This document shows positions 18,601-26,589 of a stretch of DNA of 64,000 nucleotides, in pieces. Location of the stretch: contig NZ_VEWL01000009.1 in the NCBI RefSeq assembly GCF_006376685.1, forward strand, positions 62,001 through 126,000, written 5' to 3'. This DNA is from Ochrobactrum teleogrylli (GTDB lineage: Bacteria > Pseudomonadota > Alphaproteobacteria > Rhizobiales > Rhizobiaceae). Position 1 is the first letter of the stretch. Each line of letters opens with the position of its first letter. The notes beneath the pieces were generated by a model. The model was given only the letters and a program-made list of their open reading frames with translations. It made no database searches and was not told the DNA's origin. The translations under genes and the position numbers were made by a program.

Positions 18601-21210
18601 ATGAATATAAGCAAATTGAGGAAAGACGAGGATTTATTAATTTTTTTAGAAAATAATGGAGCGCATACGAGTCGCGGCAAATCTTCCCTCGACGATAATG
18701 AAAAGATTATAGTTTATTTGGAAGTAAATTGGGTAGAGGAAGGAGAGAAATATATAATTAATGCGGAGCTTGAGGGCGCAGATGCGGCCTGGATTTTTAC
18801 TGAGGATTGTATTGAACAAAAAACAAAGAGAAGTATTTCTTTTTCGATGGAAGGGCCCGGTAAAGTTGCATTCGTACTCGCAGCCGCGCAAGCCGGTATA
18901 GTCCGCATTAGGGCGCATATTCTGTATAGTTCGGGTGTTAAAAGTCCTATATCCAAAGCAAAAGCGTTTTTTTGTAAGTCATCTATATCTGAGGGAGGGA
19001 TATCAAGAAGCTCTTCTGATGCGATTTCTTTTACGCCTATCGCGCTGTCATTTACGACTAAAGGCCGTAAGGAGCTCGTCGATTGGAACGGGCGCCCTGC
19101 AGTTGCGGCGGGCGACGGTAAGGCTCAGATCCAAGTTTACGCTATTGTGAAATCGGGAGATACTGCTTGGACCCATGGAAAGGTAATTTTCAGTATAGCA
19201 GAAGGTGAGGCTACTTTTAGTGGTGACGGCGATAATTACTCGGCAGATCATCGAGTCGTAACTGTTCCCTTGGGGGCCGACGGCACCACAAAACCATTAC
19301 TCATGACGTGTTCGAAAGTCGGAGACGGCCTGGTTATTGCTGAGCTGGTGGCTGAAAATGTACCTGGAGGAGTTTTTCCACCAGCATCTGCAATCCCGTA
19401 TAAGTTTGCTGATCCTTGGATAAGTGTCTCTCAGGTGGAAGCACGGTTTCTCGGTAGTACAGATAAGCAGAGATTTATCTATGCGAATGGACTTCACTGC
19501 ACAGATCTACACGTGAGTATGCGGCTAGCAGGGCCTGATAATACTGCACTCGGTGAGAAGTACATACCTGAAAATCCTTTCGAGACTGCAAAATTAATCC
19601 ACTACGATACTGGATCTGAGCTTGGTCAGAACGGGAAGCCGGGCGAAAAGGATATGGCGGCTTGGTCACAACTGAATATTCCAACCGCTTTCGTCGCGCC
19701 CCTATCGCATGTAACGTCTACGCCGACGAATGAAATCGGCGATCCCGCCGTTGTTTTAACAGACGAGGAACGAACCGGCGGTTGGGTCAGTAAAACTTAC
19801 TATATAACTTGTTCCGACAATGCCAAAATCGGCGGGTATTATGCTTTTGGGTTAAGTATTGCTCCAAGCGGGCCGCAGATAGTGGCTGGAGATGGAAAGG
19901 GAAGCAGCGGACTTCCGGTAGCAGAAGAGGAAGAGAACGGAGCTCTGAAATTTTGGGTCAATGGAGTTGAGATATCCTCTGGGTATCAAAGAACGATAAC
20001 GAGCCGTCCTGAATCTGGATATTCCACCCAACATTTGGATATCATTCGCTGTCCTTTCGGCGCTGGAAATCAATATGATAAAGGCCCGTACTATAGCGAT
20101 GGGACTGATGATTCTGACAATTATTGGCGTCGCTGGAGTTTTAAGATTTCACTTAAGAACGGTCGTGATAATAGTTATATTTTCCAAAACAGAATCCTCG
20201 ATGAGAAGCTCATAACAACGGACAGCGTGATAGCTGAGAAGTATCAGGACGGATATACATACCAAGTATATCTATGGCCAACAAATATATATAACAGTTA
20301 TGGGGAGCAGATAAAAGACGATGGGGGTAAACCGATCGATTTTTCGGGTTCTTTTCGTCTTAGATCCGATTGGGGGGAAACTCCGGTTAAATTAAATGAT
20401 GACGGACGATCACTATATATAGATTGGTATGCCACATTCTTCATCTGGAATCCAAGCAGTGATAAATCCTATTCTAAAAAAATACCTATAAGGATTTACG
20501 ATCAATATGGCAATCATGGCGATTTTACAATAGACCCTTCTGATATTCCGGTTTACAACCGGGATGAATTAAAGAAATGGGAGATACTTCTTCCAGGAGC
20601 TAATATGATTGCCGAAGATAGCGTAGATAAATCCCATATTGAAGCACCGCGTAGATTTAAGCCAGATATGCGGAAGCAGAATGATTTTATACCGCCAAAA
20701 ACGGTATATCTTAAGAGTGAATATGCGGCAAAGTCGGGCGATTATTACCTTTCTATTGCGAATAATCTACCAGACGAACCAAAAGCCAGGAATGCTAAGC
20801 TTCAATCATGGTCCGGAAGTAATTCGAATATAGCTATCAAAGTTGCTGAGTGTGAATATGCAGATATAAGCTCCTACCAATGTACGTTAGAAGCTCAACA
20901 CTCTGTTGGATGGAGACTTTCCGGGCAATACCGTCTCTGGGATGAGCAAAATGGCATAAATGGATACTATACGAGTGGTTATGTCGGTATTTTTTCGACG
21001 TCAGGCGATGATTCGCAATCCGATGCTTTTAGATGTAAAATAACCCCCGTTTGGGAGACTGGTGAAGTTCTATTATATTGTATTGCAAGGAAGCTTCACT
21101 ATTTCGCCTACAGCAGCGATACGTTGGTTGAGCAATATGATGCGTATATGCCACTTCATAAGTTGAACGATAAAGACAATAGATATAGATTTAAGCTTAT
21201 ATGCGAATGA
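18601..21210 (+). CDS. Large multi-domain Ig-like protein, paralog 3 of 4 (one Ig domain shorter)
   Basis: An 869-residue protein without a signal peptide, with AAGG 9 nt before the ATG. The N-terminal domain (1-125; 'AAWIFTEDC') matches paralogs 2 and 4. The Big_1-like domain at this position in the others is missing, and the protein passes directly to the second Ig-like domain ('PVAAGDGKAQIQVYAIVKSG' region, about 150-260). It then has 'DPWISVSQVEARF', 'FIYANGLHCTDLHV', 'YYITCSDNA', 'NYWRRWSFKISL', 'VYLWPTNIYN' and 'IRIYDQYGNHGDF', and the C-terminal domain with 'ITPVWETGEVLLY'. The clean loss of one domain indicates modular evolution of the set. The function is unknown. Confidence 0.7.
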   Translation: MNISKLRKDEDLLIFLENNGAHTSRGKSSLDDNEKIIVYLEVNWVEEGEKYIINAELEGADAAWIFTEDCIEQKTKRSISFSMEGPGKVAFVLAAAQAGIVRIRAHILYSSGVKSPISKAKAFFCKSSISEGGISRSSSDAISFTPIALSFTTKGRKELVDWNGRPAVAAGDGKAQIQVYAIVKSGDTAWTHGKVIFSIAEGEATFSGDGDNYSADHRVVTVPLGADGTTKPLLMTCSKVGDGLVIAELVAENVPGGVFPPASAIPYKFADPWISVSQVEARFLGSTDKQRFIYANGLHCTDLHVSMRLAGPDNTALGEKYIPENPFETAKLIHYDTGSELGQNGKPGEKDMAAWSQLNIPTAFVAPLSHVTSTPTNEIGDPAVVLTDEERTGGWVSKTYYITCSDNAKIGGYYAFGLSIAPSGPQIVAGDGKGSSGLPVAEEEENGALKFWVNGVEISSGYQRTITSRPESGYSTQHLDIIRCPFGAGNQYDKGPYYSDGTDDSDNYWRRWSFKISLKNGRDNSYIFQNRILDEKLITTDSVIAEKYQDGYTYQVYLWPTNIYNSYGEQIKDDGGKPIDFSGSFRLRSDWGETPVKLNDDGRSLYIDWYATFFIWNPSSDKSYSKKIPIRIYDQYGNHGDFTIDPSDIPVYNRDELKKWEILLPGANMIAEDSVDKSHIEAPRRFKPDMRKQNDFIPPKTVYLKSEYAAKSGDYYLSIANNLPDEPKARNAKLQSWSGSNSNIAIKVAECEYADISSYQCTLEAQHSVGWRLSGQYRLWDEQNGINGYYTSGYVGIFSTSGDDSQSDAFRCKITPVWETGEVLLYCIARKLHYFAYSSDTLVEQYDAYMPLHKLNDKDNRYRFKLICE

Positions 21211-21291
21211 TTTGAGTTTCTAGTATATATTCCTATATTTTTTAATGTAAAAATAAAGGATGTATAAATTACATGAAGTGATAATAGATAT

Positions 21292-22983
21292 ATGGTGATT
21301 GTGATGGGAAATACGAAAATAATTGATAATGTTGGTATCGACATTTTTACTGAAGGTGATTATGCGGCTCCTTATGAAGGGAATGACCTTCCTGGCGAAG
21401 GCGAGGAGGTAATTGTTACCATACAAGTAAGTAATTTGCCTGAGAAGCAGAAGTACCAGTTATATGCTGATTTACTGCGTGCTGAAACAGCTTGGATTGT
21501 AGATGCTGATAGCCCAGGGTTGCGGTCAAAGAAAGATATAAGTTTTGATTTGGTCGGTAATCAAAAGCGGAGTTTTTCTGTTGCCAATAGCACCGCTACC
21601 GATATACTTGTTGGAGTGCGTGTGACGCTTGAACCCGACGGTACTGTCTTTCGAAACAAAACTCCAGCGCCGGTACATTTTGAAGAGCGGTTCCCCGATA
21701 AGGTTACTATCGAGTTAAGTCGCACTACCGCAGTGGCCGACGGAGCAACCCCCATAATTGCCACGGCTACTGCTTGGAAAAATAAGACCCCAGTCAGGGA
21801 TGTCGTCATCGATTTTGAGCTTCATGACAATGATTGCTACGCAGTTTTCCAAAAAACCGATGGGGTAACAATTCCTGATACGGGCAAAGGAAAACTCGCT
21901 TCAGCTGTAACAGACAAGAATGGACAGGCTAGTGTTTCATTTACGGATGAAATGTCCGAAAAAGCTTTTATACTTGCTTATTATAGAACTGAAGATATCG
22001 AAGACCAACCAGAAGATGATAAGCCGTTCGAGTTTAGTTGGCCTGACGGGCTGCAAGTCACGGTTGTTGGTTTATCTGAAACAACTGTCGAGTCGGATAG
22101 TGTCCCGAAGGGAACGCTGGTCGAATGGGATGGGGAAAGCGTTCTTGCACCGAATGATGGACTTTCTCCTATGTACGTATTTGCTTTCGTAAGGACTGCA
22201 GACGGCAAACCTTGGACGCGCGGAAATGTTAGCTTCAAGATATGCGGACCCCATGCTCATTTCGAGAATTCTGATCAAGAGATTTTTCTGGAGTTGGACA
22301 AGGATACCGGCCAGACTCAACAGCTGCCGGTATTCTGTCTTACTTTGGAAAGTAATAGAATTCTCGCTAGAATGGTGTCGGGAAGTATGCCGGATGATGA
22401 TGATCCGTCGGTGTCTTCGCTGTCTTATGACTTTATTGATACTTGGATGGACGTGAGCGAAGTGTCGCCAACCCTTGCTTATGTTCCCATTAGCCATGTA
22501 AAGCCTGAGCCTGAGCCAAGTTATAATGCGAAGTTTGAGATAGGTATAAAATTTTCTCGTAATAGTGTGCCTTGTAGTTCTTATAGGCTTGCGAAGGATG
22601 CTGATTTTTACTCTGTAAAGATTCTCGATTATGACGAAGGTGTGGAACTGGGAAGTGGAGATTCAGTATATTGGCAGTATGAATTTGATGCCCAAGGCCT
22701 TCCAACGACATCTGAAGCCGTTTCCAAAAATTCCGACCCAGCAATTGTGTGGCCGCGGGCTACTGTTATCGGTTTGGATAGTGCACCGAAACGATGGTGT
22801 AGCTTGGGTGTTGAAGTCACTGTGACGGGGGCCCAGATTCTCTCTACGGGAAGCCTGGGACTATATGGATATCCCATAGGGCGGACCCAGCAACAGACTT
22901 CAACAATTCGCTACTGTAAATCGGGAAGGCACCTGAACACAGGCCCCTTCATAGTCAAGGCACAACCAGACACGGGCTATTAA
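21292..22983 (+). CDS. Ig-like protein, paralog 4 of 4, C-terminally truncated
   Basis: A 563-residue protein aligning with the first ~560 residues of paralog 2: N-terminal domain with 'AWIVDADSPGLRSKKDISF', Big_1-like domain ('AVADGATPIIATATAWKNKTPV'), Ig-like domain, and the block starting 'DTWMDVSEV'. It stops soon after the 'GVEVTVTGAQIL' segment, so the 'W-P-x-N-(I/V)-Y' and 'IYDQYGN' regions and the C-terminal domain are all absent. The stop is 49 nt from the first core gene, which suggests that the island's right end was lost by recombination. It may be a pseudogene or a functional short form. The start is uncertain: ATG 21304 with GGTGA upstream is an alternative. Confidence 0.6.
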   Translation: MVIVMGNTKIIDNVGIDIFTEGDYAAPYEGNDLPGEGEEVIVTIQVSNLPEKQKYQLYADLLRAETAWIVDADSPGLRSKKDISFDLVGNQKRSFSVANSTATDILVGVRVTLEPDGTVFRNKTPAPVHFEERFPDKVTIELSRTTAVADGATPIIATATAWKNKTPVRDVVIDFELHDNDCYAVFQKTDGVTIPDTGKGKLASAVTDKNGQASVSFTDEMSEKAFILAYYRTEDIEDQPEDDKPFEFSWPDGLQVTVVGLSETTVESDSVPKGTLVEWDGESVLAPNDGLSPMYVFAFVRTADGKPWTRGNVSFKICGPHAHFENSDQEIFLELDKDTGQTQQLPVFCLTLESNRILARMVSGSMPDDDDPSVSSLSYDFIDTWMDVSEVSPTLAYVPISHVKPEPEPSYNAKFEIGIKFSRNSVPCSSYRLAKDADFYSVKILDYDEGVELGSGDSVYWQYEFDAQGLPTTSEAVSKNSDPAIVWPRATVIGLDSAPKRWCSLGVEVTVTGAQILSTGSLGLYGYPIGRTQQQTSTIRYCKSGRHLNTGPFIVKAQPDTGY

Positions 22984-23032
22984 TTTCGTTCTGCCTTATA
23001 AAAGTACTTCTGGTGTAGCCGTTAGGCAGCCA

Positions 23033-24205
23033 TCAAAACAGGGATAACTGCTTGCCGCCTTTCTGGACGGGTTCGAACAGATCGGTGCGCAGGTGTTTGC
23101 GCTGGGTGTTAAAGCCGAGCTTGCGGGCGGCGATTTCGAATCTGCGGCCGATCTGCCAGGCATAAGGGCCGGTGCCGCGCATTCGCTTGCCCCATTCGGC
23201 ATCGTAGTCCTTGCCGTCGCGCATCGAGCGCACCAGCGACATCACATGCCGGTAGCGGTCGGGATAATTGCGCAGCAGCCAATCCTTGAACAAGGGCGCT
23301 ACTTCCAGCGGCAGGCGCAGCAGCACATAGCCAGCCTCGCGCGCTCCTTGCGCATAAGCCGCGTCGAGAATGCGCTCGATCTCGTGATCGTTGATACCTG
23401 GAATGACAGGTCCCATCATGACCGAAGCCGGAATACCTGCATCGGTCAGCTTGCGGATTGCCTGAAGGCGCAGGCTCGGCGTCGAAGCGCGCGGCTCCAT
23501 CGTGCAGGCCAGATGCGCGTCCAGCGTCGTCACCGATAGCGCGACCTTGGCGAGACCCTTTTCAGCCATGCGGCTCAAAATGTCGATATCGCGCACCACA
23601 AGCGCCGATTTCGTTACGATGCCGACCGGGTGGTTGGCTGCCTCCAGCACTTCGAGAATTTCGCGCATGATGCGCCATTTCTTCTCGATCGGCTGGTATG
23701 GATCGGTATTGGTGCCGATGGCAATCGTCTTGGGCTGATAGCCAGCCTTCGCCAGTTCGCGTTCCAGAAGGCGCGGCGCATCCGGCTTGGCGAACAGGCG
23801 GGATTCGAAATCGAGACCAGCCGACAGCCCCATATAACTATGGCTCGGGCGGGCGAAACAATAGATGCAGCCATGCTCGCAACCGCGATAAGGATTGATC
23901 GAACGGTCGAAGCTGATGTCGGGAGAATCGTTGCGGGTGATGATCGTGCGCGGCTTTTCCACCTGCACATCGGTGTTAAAAGCGGGCAGCTCTTCCAGCG
24001 TGGTCCAGCCGTCGTCGAAATCCTCGCGCGTGGTCGGCTCAAAGCGTCCCGTCGGATTAATGCCCGCACCGCGTCCGCGCCGACGGCTGTGATCGATCCG
24101 CAGCCCCGCTTCGCCGACAAGCGCATTGGCATGCTCCGCACGGCCCGTGCCGAATGCGGCCATGTCTGCCTGCTTGATGATATCTGCGTGCTGGATAGCT
24201 GCCAT
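23033..24205 (-). CDS. PA0069-family radical SAM protein (SplB-like)
   Basis: A 390-residue protein with the radical SAM cysteine motif C-x3-C-x2-C at residues 109-116 ('YRGCEHGCIYC'), which binds the 4Fe-4S cluster that cleaves S-adenosylmethionine. 'GTNTDPYQPIEK' and 'TKSALVVRDIDIL' are typical of the COG1533/PA0069 family related to spore photoproduct lyase. The substrate is unknown. The frame extends to ATG 24262, but GGGAG lies 6 nt before ATG 24205, so this start is chosen. A GAAC-N7-GAAC LexA-type box lies about 120 nt upstream, suggesting SOS induction and a DNA-repair-related role. The stop is 49 nt from the end of the truncated island gene, with which it converges. Confidence 0.85.
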   Translation of the reverse strand: MAAIQHADIIKQADMAAFGTGRAEHANALVGEAGLRIDHSRRRGRGAGINPTGRFEPTTREDFDDGWTTLEELPAFNTDVQVEKPRTIITRNDSPDISFDRSINPYRGCEHGCIYCFARPSHSYMGLSAGLDFESRLFAKPDAPRLLERELAKAGYQPKTIAIGTNTDPYQPIEKKWRIMREILEVLEAANHPVGIVTKSALVVRDIDILSRMAEKGLAKVALSVTTLDAHLACTMEPRASTPSLRLQAIRKLTDAGIPASVMMGPVIPGINDHEIERILDAAYAQGAREAGYVLLRLPLEVAPLFKDWLLRNYPDRYRHVMSLVRSMRDGKDYDAEWGKRMRGTGPYAWQIGRRFEIAARKLGFNTQRKHLRTDLFEPVQKGGKQLSLF

Positions 24206-24325
24206 CTTCATCTCCCTGCGGAGCTTCAAAGCATGTCCGGCAAAGCCTCTGACGGCTTGCATGCGGCAACGCTTCTGGTAATTGTCCGACTCTGTCTGAT
24301 GAATCTATTCCTATCCGAAGAGTAA

Positions 24326-24340
24326 GAACAAATCAAGAAC
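24326..24340. promoter_or_regulatory. Candidate LexA (SOS) box
   Basis: GAAC-N7-GAAC is present exactly (GAACAAATCAAGAAC), which is the alphaproteobacterial LexA operator form. Read on the minus strand it overlaps a TTGATT -35-like hexamer followed 17 nt later by TAGGAA/TAGATT, so it would control the radical SAM gene. It is also 50 nt upstream of the plus-strand glycosyltransferase-like gene. Confidence 0.6.
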
Positions 24341-24389
24341 ATAGTGCGTTCCGCTTTCCGTTCGCGCTCTGTTGATATAAGAAGCGCGC

Positions 24390-24899
24390 ATGCTGTCCGT
24401 GATTATTGAAACGCAGAATTCCGAAAAGCCTCTGGCTCACACATTGTCGGCGCTTGTGCCAGCGGTGGTGGAGGGGCTTGTTCGGCGCGTTCTGGTGATC
24501 GACAAAGGCTCGTCGGATGAAACCGCACTGGTGGCGATTGGCGCCGGATGTTCGTTCAGCGATGGCGCGGATAAGGCGGCGGCGTTAAGCGAGATCCGCA
24601 CGCCCTGGGTTCTGGTTCTCGCGCCGGGCGCTATTCCGCAGGATGGATGGGAAGAAGTTGCGCGTCGCCATATGGACGGCACAAGTGATCCGGCGCGGTT
24701 CACGCTGGCCGGGGAGCGCGGGCTTGGCGGGTTGAAGGCGGCAGTGTTCGGCAAGGGGCCGACGCTCGATGCCGGGCTTCTGGTTCGGCTGGATATGATC
24801 AAGCCTCTGATTTTGGACGGGATGGCTTTTGCTGGGCTTCCGCGTCAGCTGAAGCCGGTGCGGCTCAAGCATGGCATTCATCCGCCCACGCAGGATTGA
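24390..24899 (+). CDS. Small glycosyltransferase family 2-like protein
   Basis: A 169-residue protein with the start of a GT-A fold: 'MLSVIIETQN.E..L..TL..L', then 'RRVLVIDKGSSDETALVA' (about residues 35-52), the nucleotide-sugar-binding strand, and 'PWVLVLAPGAIPQDGW' in the place of the DxD strand. No canonical D-x-D is seen (LAPGA instead), and the length is well below a full GT2 enzyme, so activity is doubtful. It starts at an ATG in a divergent arrangement with the radical SAM gene and is followed directly by a 143-nt palindromic repeat. Confidence 0.65.
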   Translation: MLSVIIETQNSEKPLAHTLSALVPAVVEGLVRRVLVIDKGSSDETALVAIGAGCSFSDGADKAAALSEIRTPWVLVLAPGAIPQDGWEEVARRHMDGTSDPARFTLAGERGLGGLKAAVFGKGPTLDAGLLVRLDMIKPLILDGMAFAGLPRQLKPVRLKHGIHPPTQD

Positions 24900-24910
24900 A
24901 GCGGTCCCTA

Positions 24911-25053
24911 AGAGCCTGTTCCAAAAGTCGTCCTGTGTGGCTGCAAATGGCAATTTTCTGCGTTCCGGTGCTCACGTACTTTGAGTACGCTCCGCTCCGG
25001 TACTCGAAAATCACCATTTTCGCACACACATGCCGCTTTTTGATTCAGGCTCT
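24911..25053. repeat. 143-nt dispersed palindromic repeat, copy 1
   Basis: This is nearly identical to 50115-50257 and exactly the same length. Its ends are inverted (AGAGCCTG at the left, CAGGCTCT at the right), and the two arms continue to match imperfectly, with inner complementary TGTGTGGCTGCAAATGG and CCATTTTCGCACACA segments and GTACT/GTACG inverted segments at the centre. It carries no ORF. The form is that of a non-autonomous palindromic element (MITE- or Bru-RS-like). Confidence 0.8.
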
Positions 25054-25060
25054 AAACAGC

Positions 25061-25088
25061 AAAAGGCGAAGCACGTGCTTCGCCTTTT
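25061..25088. terminator. Bidirectional rho-independent terminator
   Basis: A perfect 28-nt palindrome, AAAAGGCGAAGCAC followed by its complement, with A/T tracts at both ends. It lies between the convergent glycosyltransferase-like gene (plus) and the first small exported protein gene (minus) and can serve both. Confidence 0.8.
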
Positions 25089-25119
25089 TGTAAGATAGCA
25101 GCTTTCGCTTCTATCTTGT

Positions 25120-25350
25120 TTAGTTCTGGTAGCTCGAAGGCGAAGCGTCGCCAAAACGATGTGCAGAACCGTCCTGATAGGTCGAACCCGACTGGATCGT
25201 CGCGGTTGCGGTGTGGTCAACGGTCTGCGAAGCAACCGGGGTACGGTCATTTGCATAGAGGTCGGCCGGTTCGCCGACATGCGGGTTTTCTGCGAAAGCA
25301 GCACCGGCGCTAAGGGCAACGGCAACGGCAGCAAGAGCAAGCTTTTTCAT
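25120..25350 (-). CDS. Small exported protein, tandem copy 1 of 3 (DUF680-like)
   Basis: A 76-residue precursor with a clear signal peptide (MKK, hydrophobic Ala-rich core, 'GAAFA' before 'ENPHVGEP', cleavage near residue 20), leaving ~56 mature residues rich in Ser, Thr, Asp and Ala. The frame extends upstream, but AAGGA lies 8 nt before ATG 25350 and only 2 nt before the ATG at 25356. It is almost identical to the next two genes; 'DRTPVASQTVDHTATATIQSGS' is shared by all three with few changes. The organisation resembles rhizobial DUF680 proteins, but the family assignment is tentative. The location is periplasmic or extracellular and the function unknown. Confidence 0.75.
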   Translation of the reverse strand: MKKLALAAVAVALSAGAAFAENPHVGEPADLYANDRTPVASQTVDHTATATIQSGSTYQDGSAHRFGDASPSSYQN

Positions 25351-25536
25351 TTTCATATTCCTTTGAAGATCGCCCTTCGGATGGCACCCGAACCAATCGG
25401 GAAGCAAGTAAGGGCACCCGGGTGGCTCAGGCACCATCCTTCGGGGAGATAACTGTTGAAGCCGGATCGTTTGAGGCCCGGCCTTGGGCGTCAGCGTTCG
25501 AACGCGACGCCCGTTATGCAGCAGGCTTTGGCCTGA

Positions 25537-25767
25537 TTAGTTCTGGTAGCTCGAAGGCGAAGCGTCGCCAAAACGATGTGCAGAACCGTCCTGATAGGTC
25601 GAACCCGACCGGATCGTGGCAGTTGCCGTGTGGTCAACGGTCTGCGAAGCAACCGGGGTGCGGTCGTTTGCATAAAGGTCTGCAGGTTCGCCAACATGCG
25701 GGTTTTCTGCGAAGGCAGCACCGGCGCTAAGGGCAAGGGCGGCAGCAGCAAGAGCAAACTTTTTCAT
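25537..25767 (-). CDS. Small exported protein, tandem copy 2 of 3 (DUF680-like)
   Basis: A 76-residue precursor differing from copy 1 by only a few residues, mainly in the signal peptide (KKFALAAAALALSAG). It has the same AAGGA spacing before its ATG. The duplicated unit includes the 3' flank: the sequence around its stop (about 25500-25560, CGACGCCCGTTATGCAG...) is repeated near 25925-25980 after copy 3. The intergenic segments of 130-190 nt suggest separate promoters or conserved untranslated leaders. The function is unknown. Confidence 0.75.
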   Translation of the reverse strand: MKKFALAAAALALSAGAAFAENPHVGEPADLYANDRTPVASQTVDHTATATIRSGSTYQDGSAHRFGDASPSSYQN

Positions 25768-25961
25768 CTTCATATTCCTTTTCATTAGCCGCGCGGACGA
25801 CACCCAATTACTGGGTTCTGTCCGGGGCGTCCCGGGTGGCCGAAATGCCATCCATCAGGGAGGGGAAATCAATCGCCGGGATTGCTTGGGAGGATTCCGG
25901 CAGGGCGGGCGTCAGCGGCGTTTTCAACGCGACGCCCGTTATGCAGTCAGGCGTGGCCTGA

Positions 25962-26192
25962 TTAGTTCTGGTAGCTCGACGGCGAAGCATCGCCAAAGCG
26001 ATGAGCAGAGCCGTCCTGATAGGCCGAACCAGACTGGATGGTCGCGGTTGCGGTGTGGTCAACGGTCTGCGAAACAACCGGGGTGCGGTCATTTGCATAG
26101 AGGTCTGCAGGTTCGCCAACATATGGGTTTTCAGCGAAGGCAGCGCCGGCGCTCAGGGCGAGGGCAGCAGCAGCAAGAACAATCTTTTTCAT
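25962..26192 (-). CDS. Small exported protein, tandem copy 3 of 3 (DUF680-like)
   Basis: A 76-residue precursor, again with a cleavable signal peptide ending 'GAAFA'. It differs slightly more from the other two (ENPYVGEP, TPVVSQT, GSAYQDG). AAGGAGATAGGAA precedes the single possible ATG, which supports the starts chosen for copies 1 and 2. This is the promoter-proximal copy, next to a ~400-nt AT-rich upstream region. Confidence 0.75.
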   Translation of the reverse strand: MKKIVLAAAALALSAGAAFAENPYVGEPADLYANDRTPVVSQTVDHTATATIQSGSAYQDGSAHRFGDASPSSYQN

Positions 26193-26589
26193 TTCCTATC
26201 TCCTTGGAAACTGGAGCGGCGTTTCTTTTCGTCGTTCCGATGCAACTGAAATGGGTGACAATGGGCAAAAGTTCCAGTCACGAAAATGTTTTGTTAATCA
26301 CACATTCGTGCTCGTTAATATTTGGAAACAATCGAAAATAGGAAAAATATATACGTAAAATCAACAGTTTGATTGATATACCAGCAATCACGTGACTGTT
26401 ATATGACGCTTTTTGTTCATAAATCGCGAACAGACTGTCCGTGTTTATTGTCCAATAAGAGTGAACAATAGCTGCCTTTTGAATAAGGTGTTACTGACTA
26501 TCAAAGGAGAATGGATTTCTGCGGGCTGCACGCAAGCGCAACGCAAGCAGAATCAATATCGGAGGAGGCGGGTTACAGCTGTGTGAGGG
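26193..26589. other. Intergenic region upstream of the tandem small-protein genes
   Basis: This 397-nt gap is AT-rich in its left two thirds (26260-26450) and GC-richer near ispE. It must hold the promoter of copy 3. I see no ORF, no strong hairpin and no clear operator. The right part contains a purine-rich stretch but no supported gene. Confidence 0.4.

Noticed and set aside
3214-22983. Interpretation of the island as a classical intimin/invasin locus
   Set aside because: Big_1-like domains are present, but no LysM domain, inverse-autotransporter barrel or Sec signal occurs in any of the proteins.
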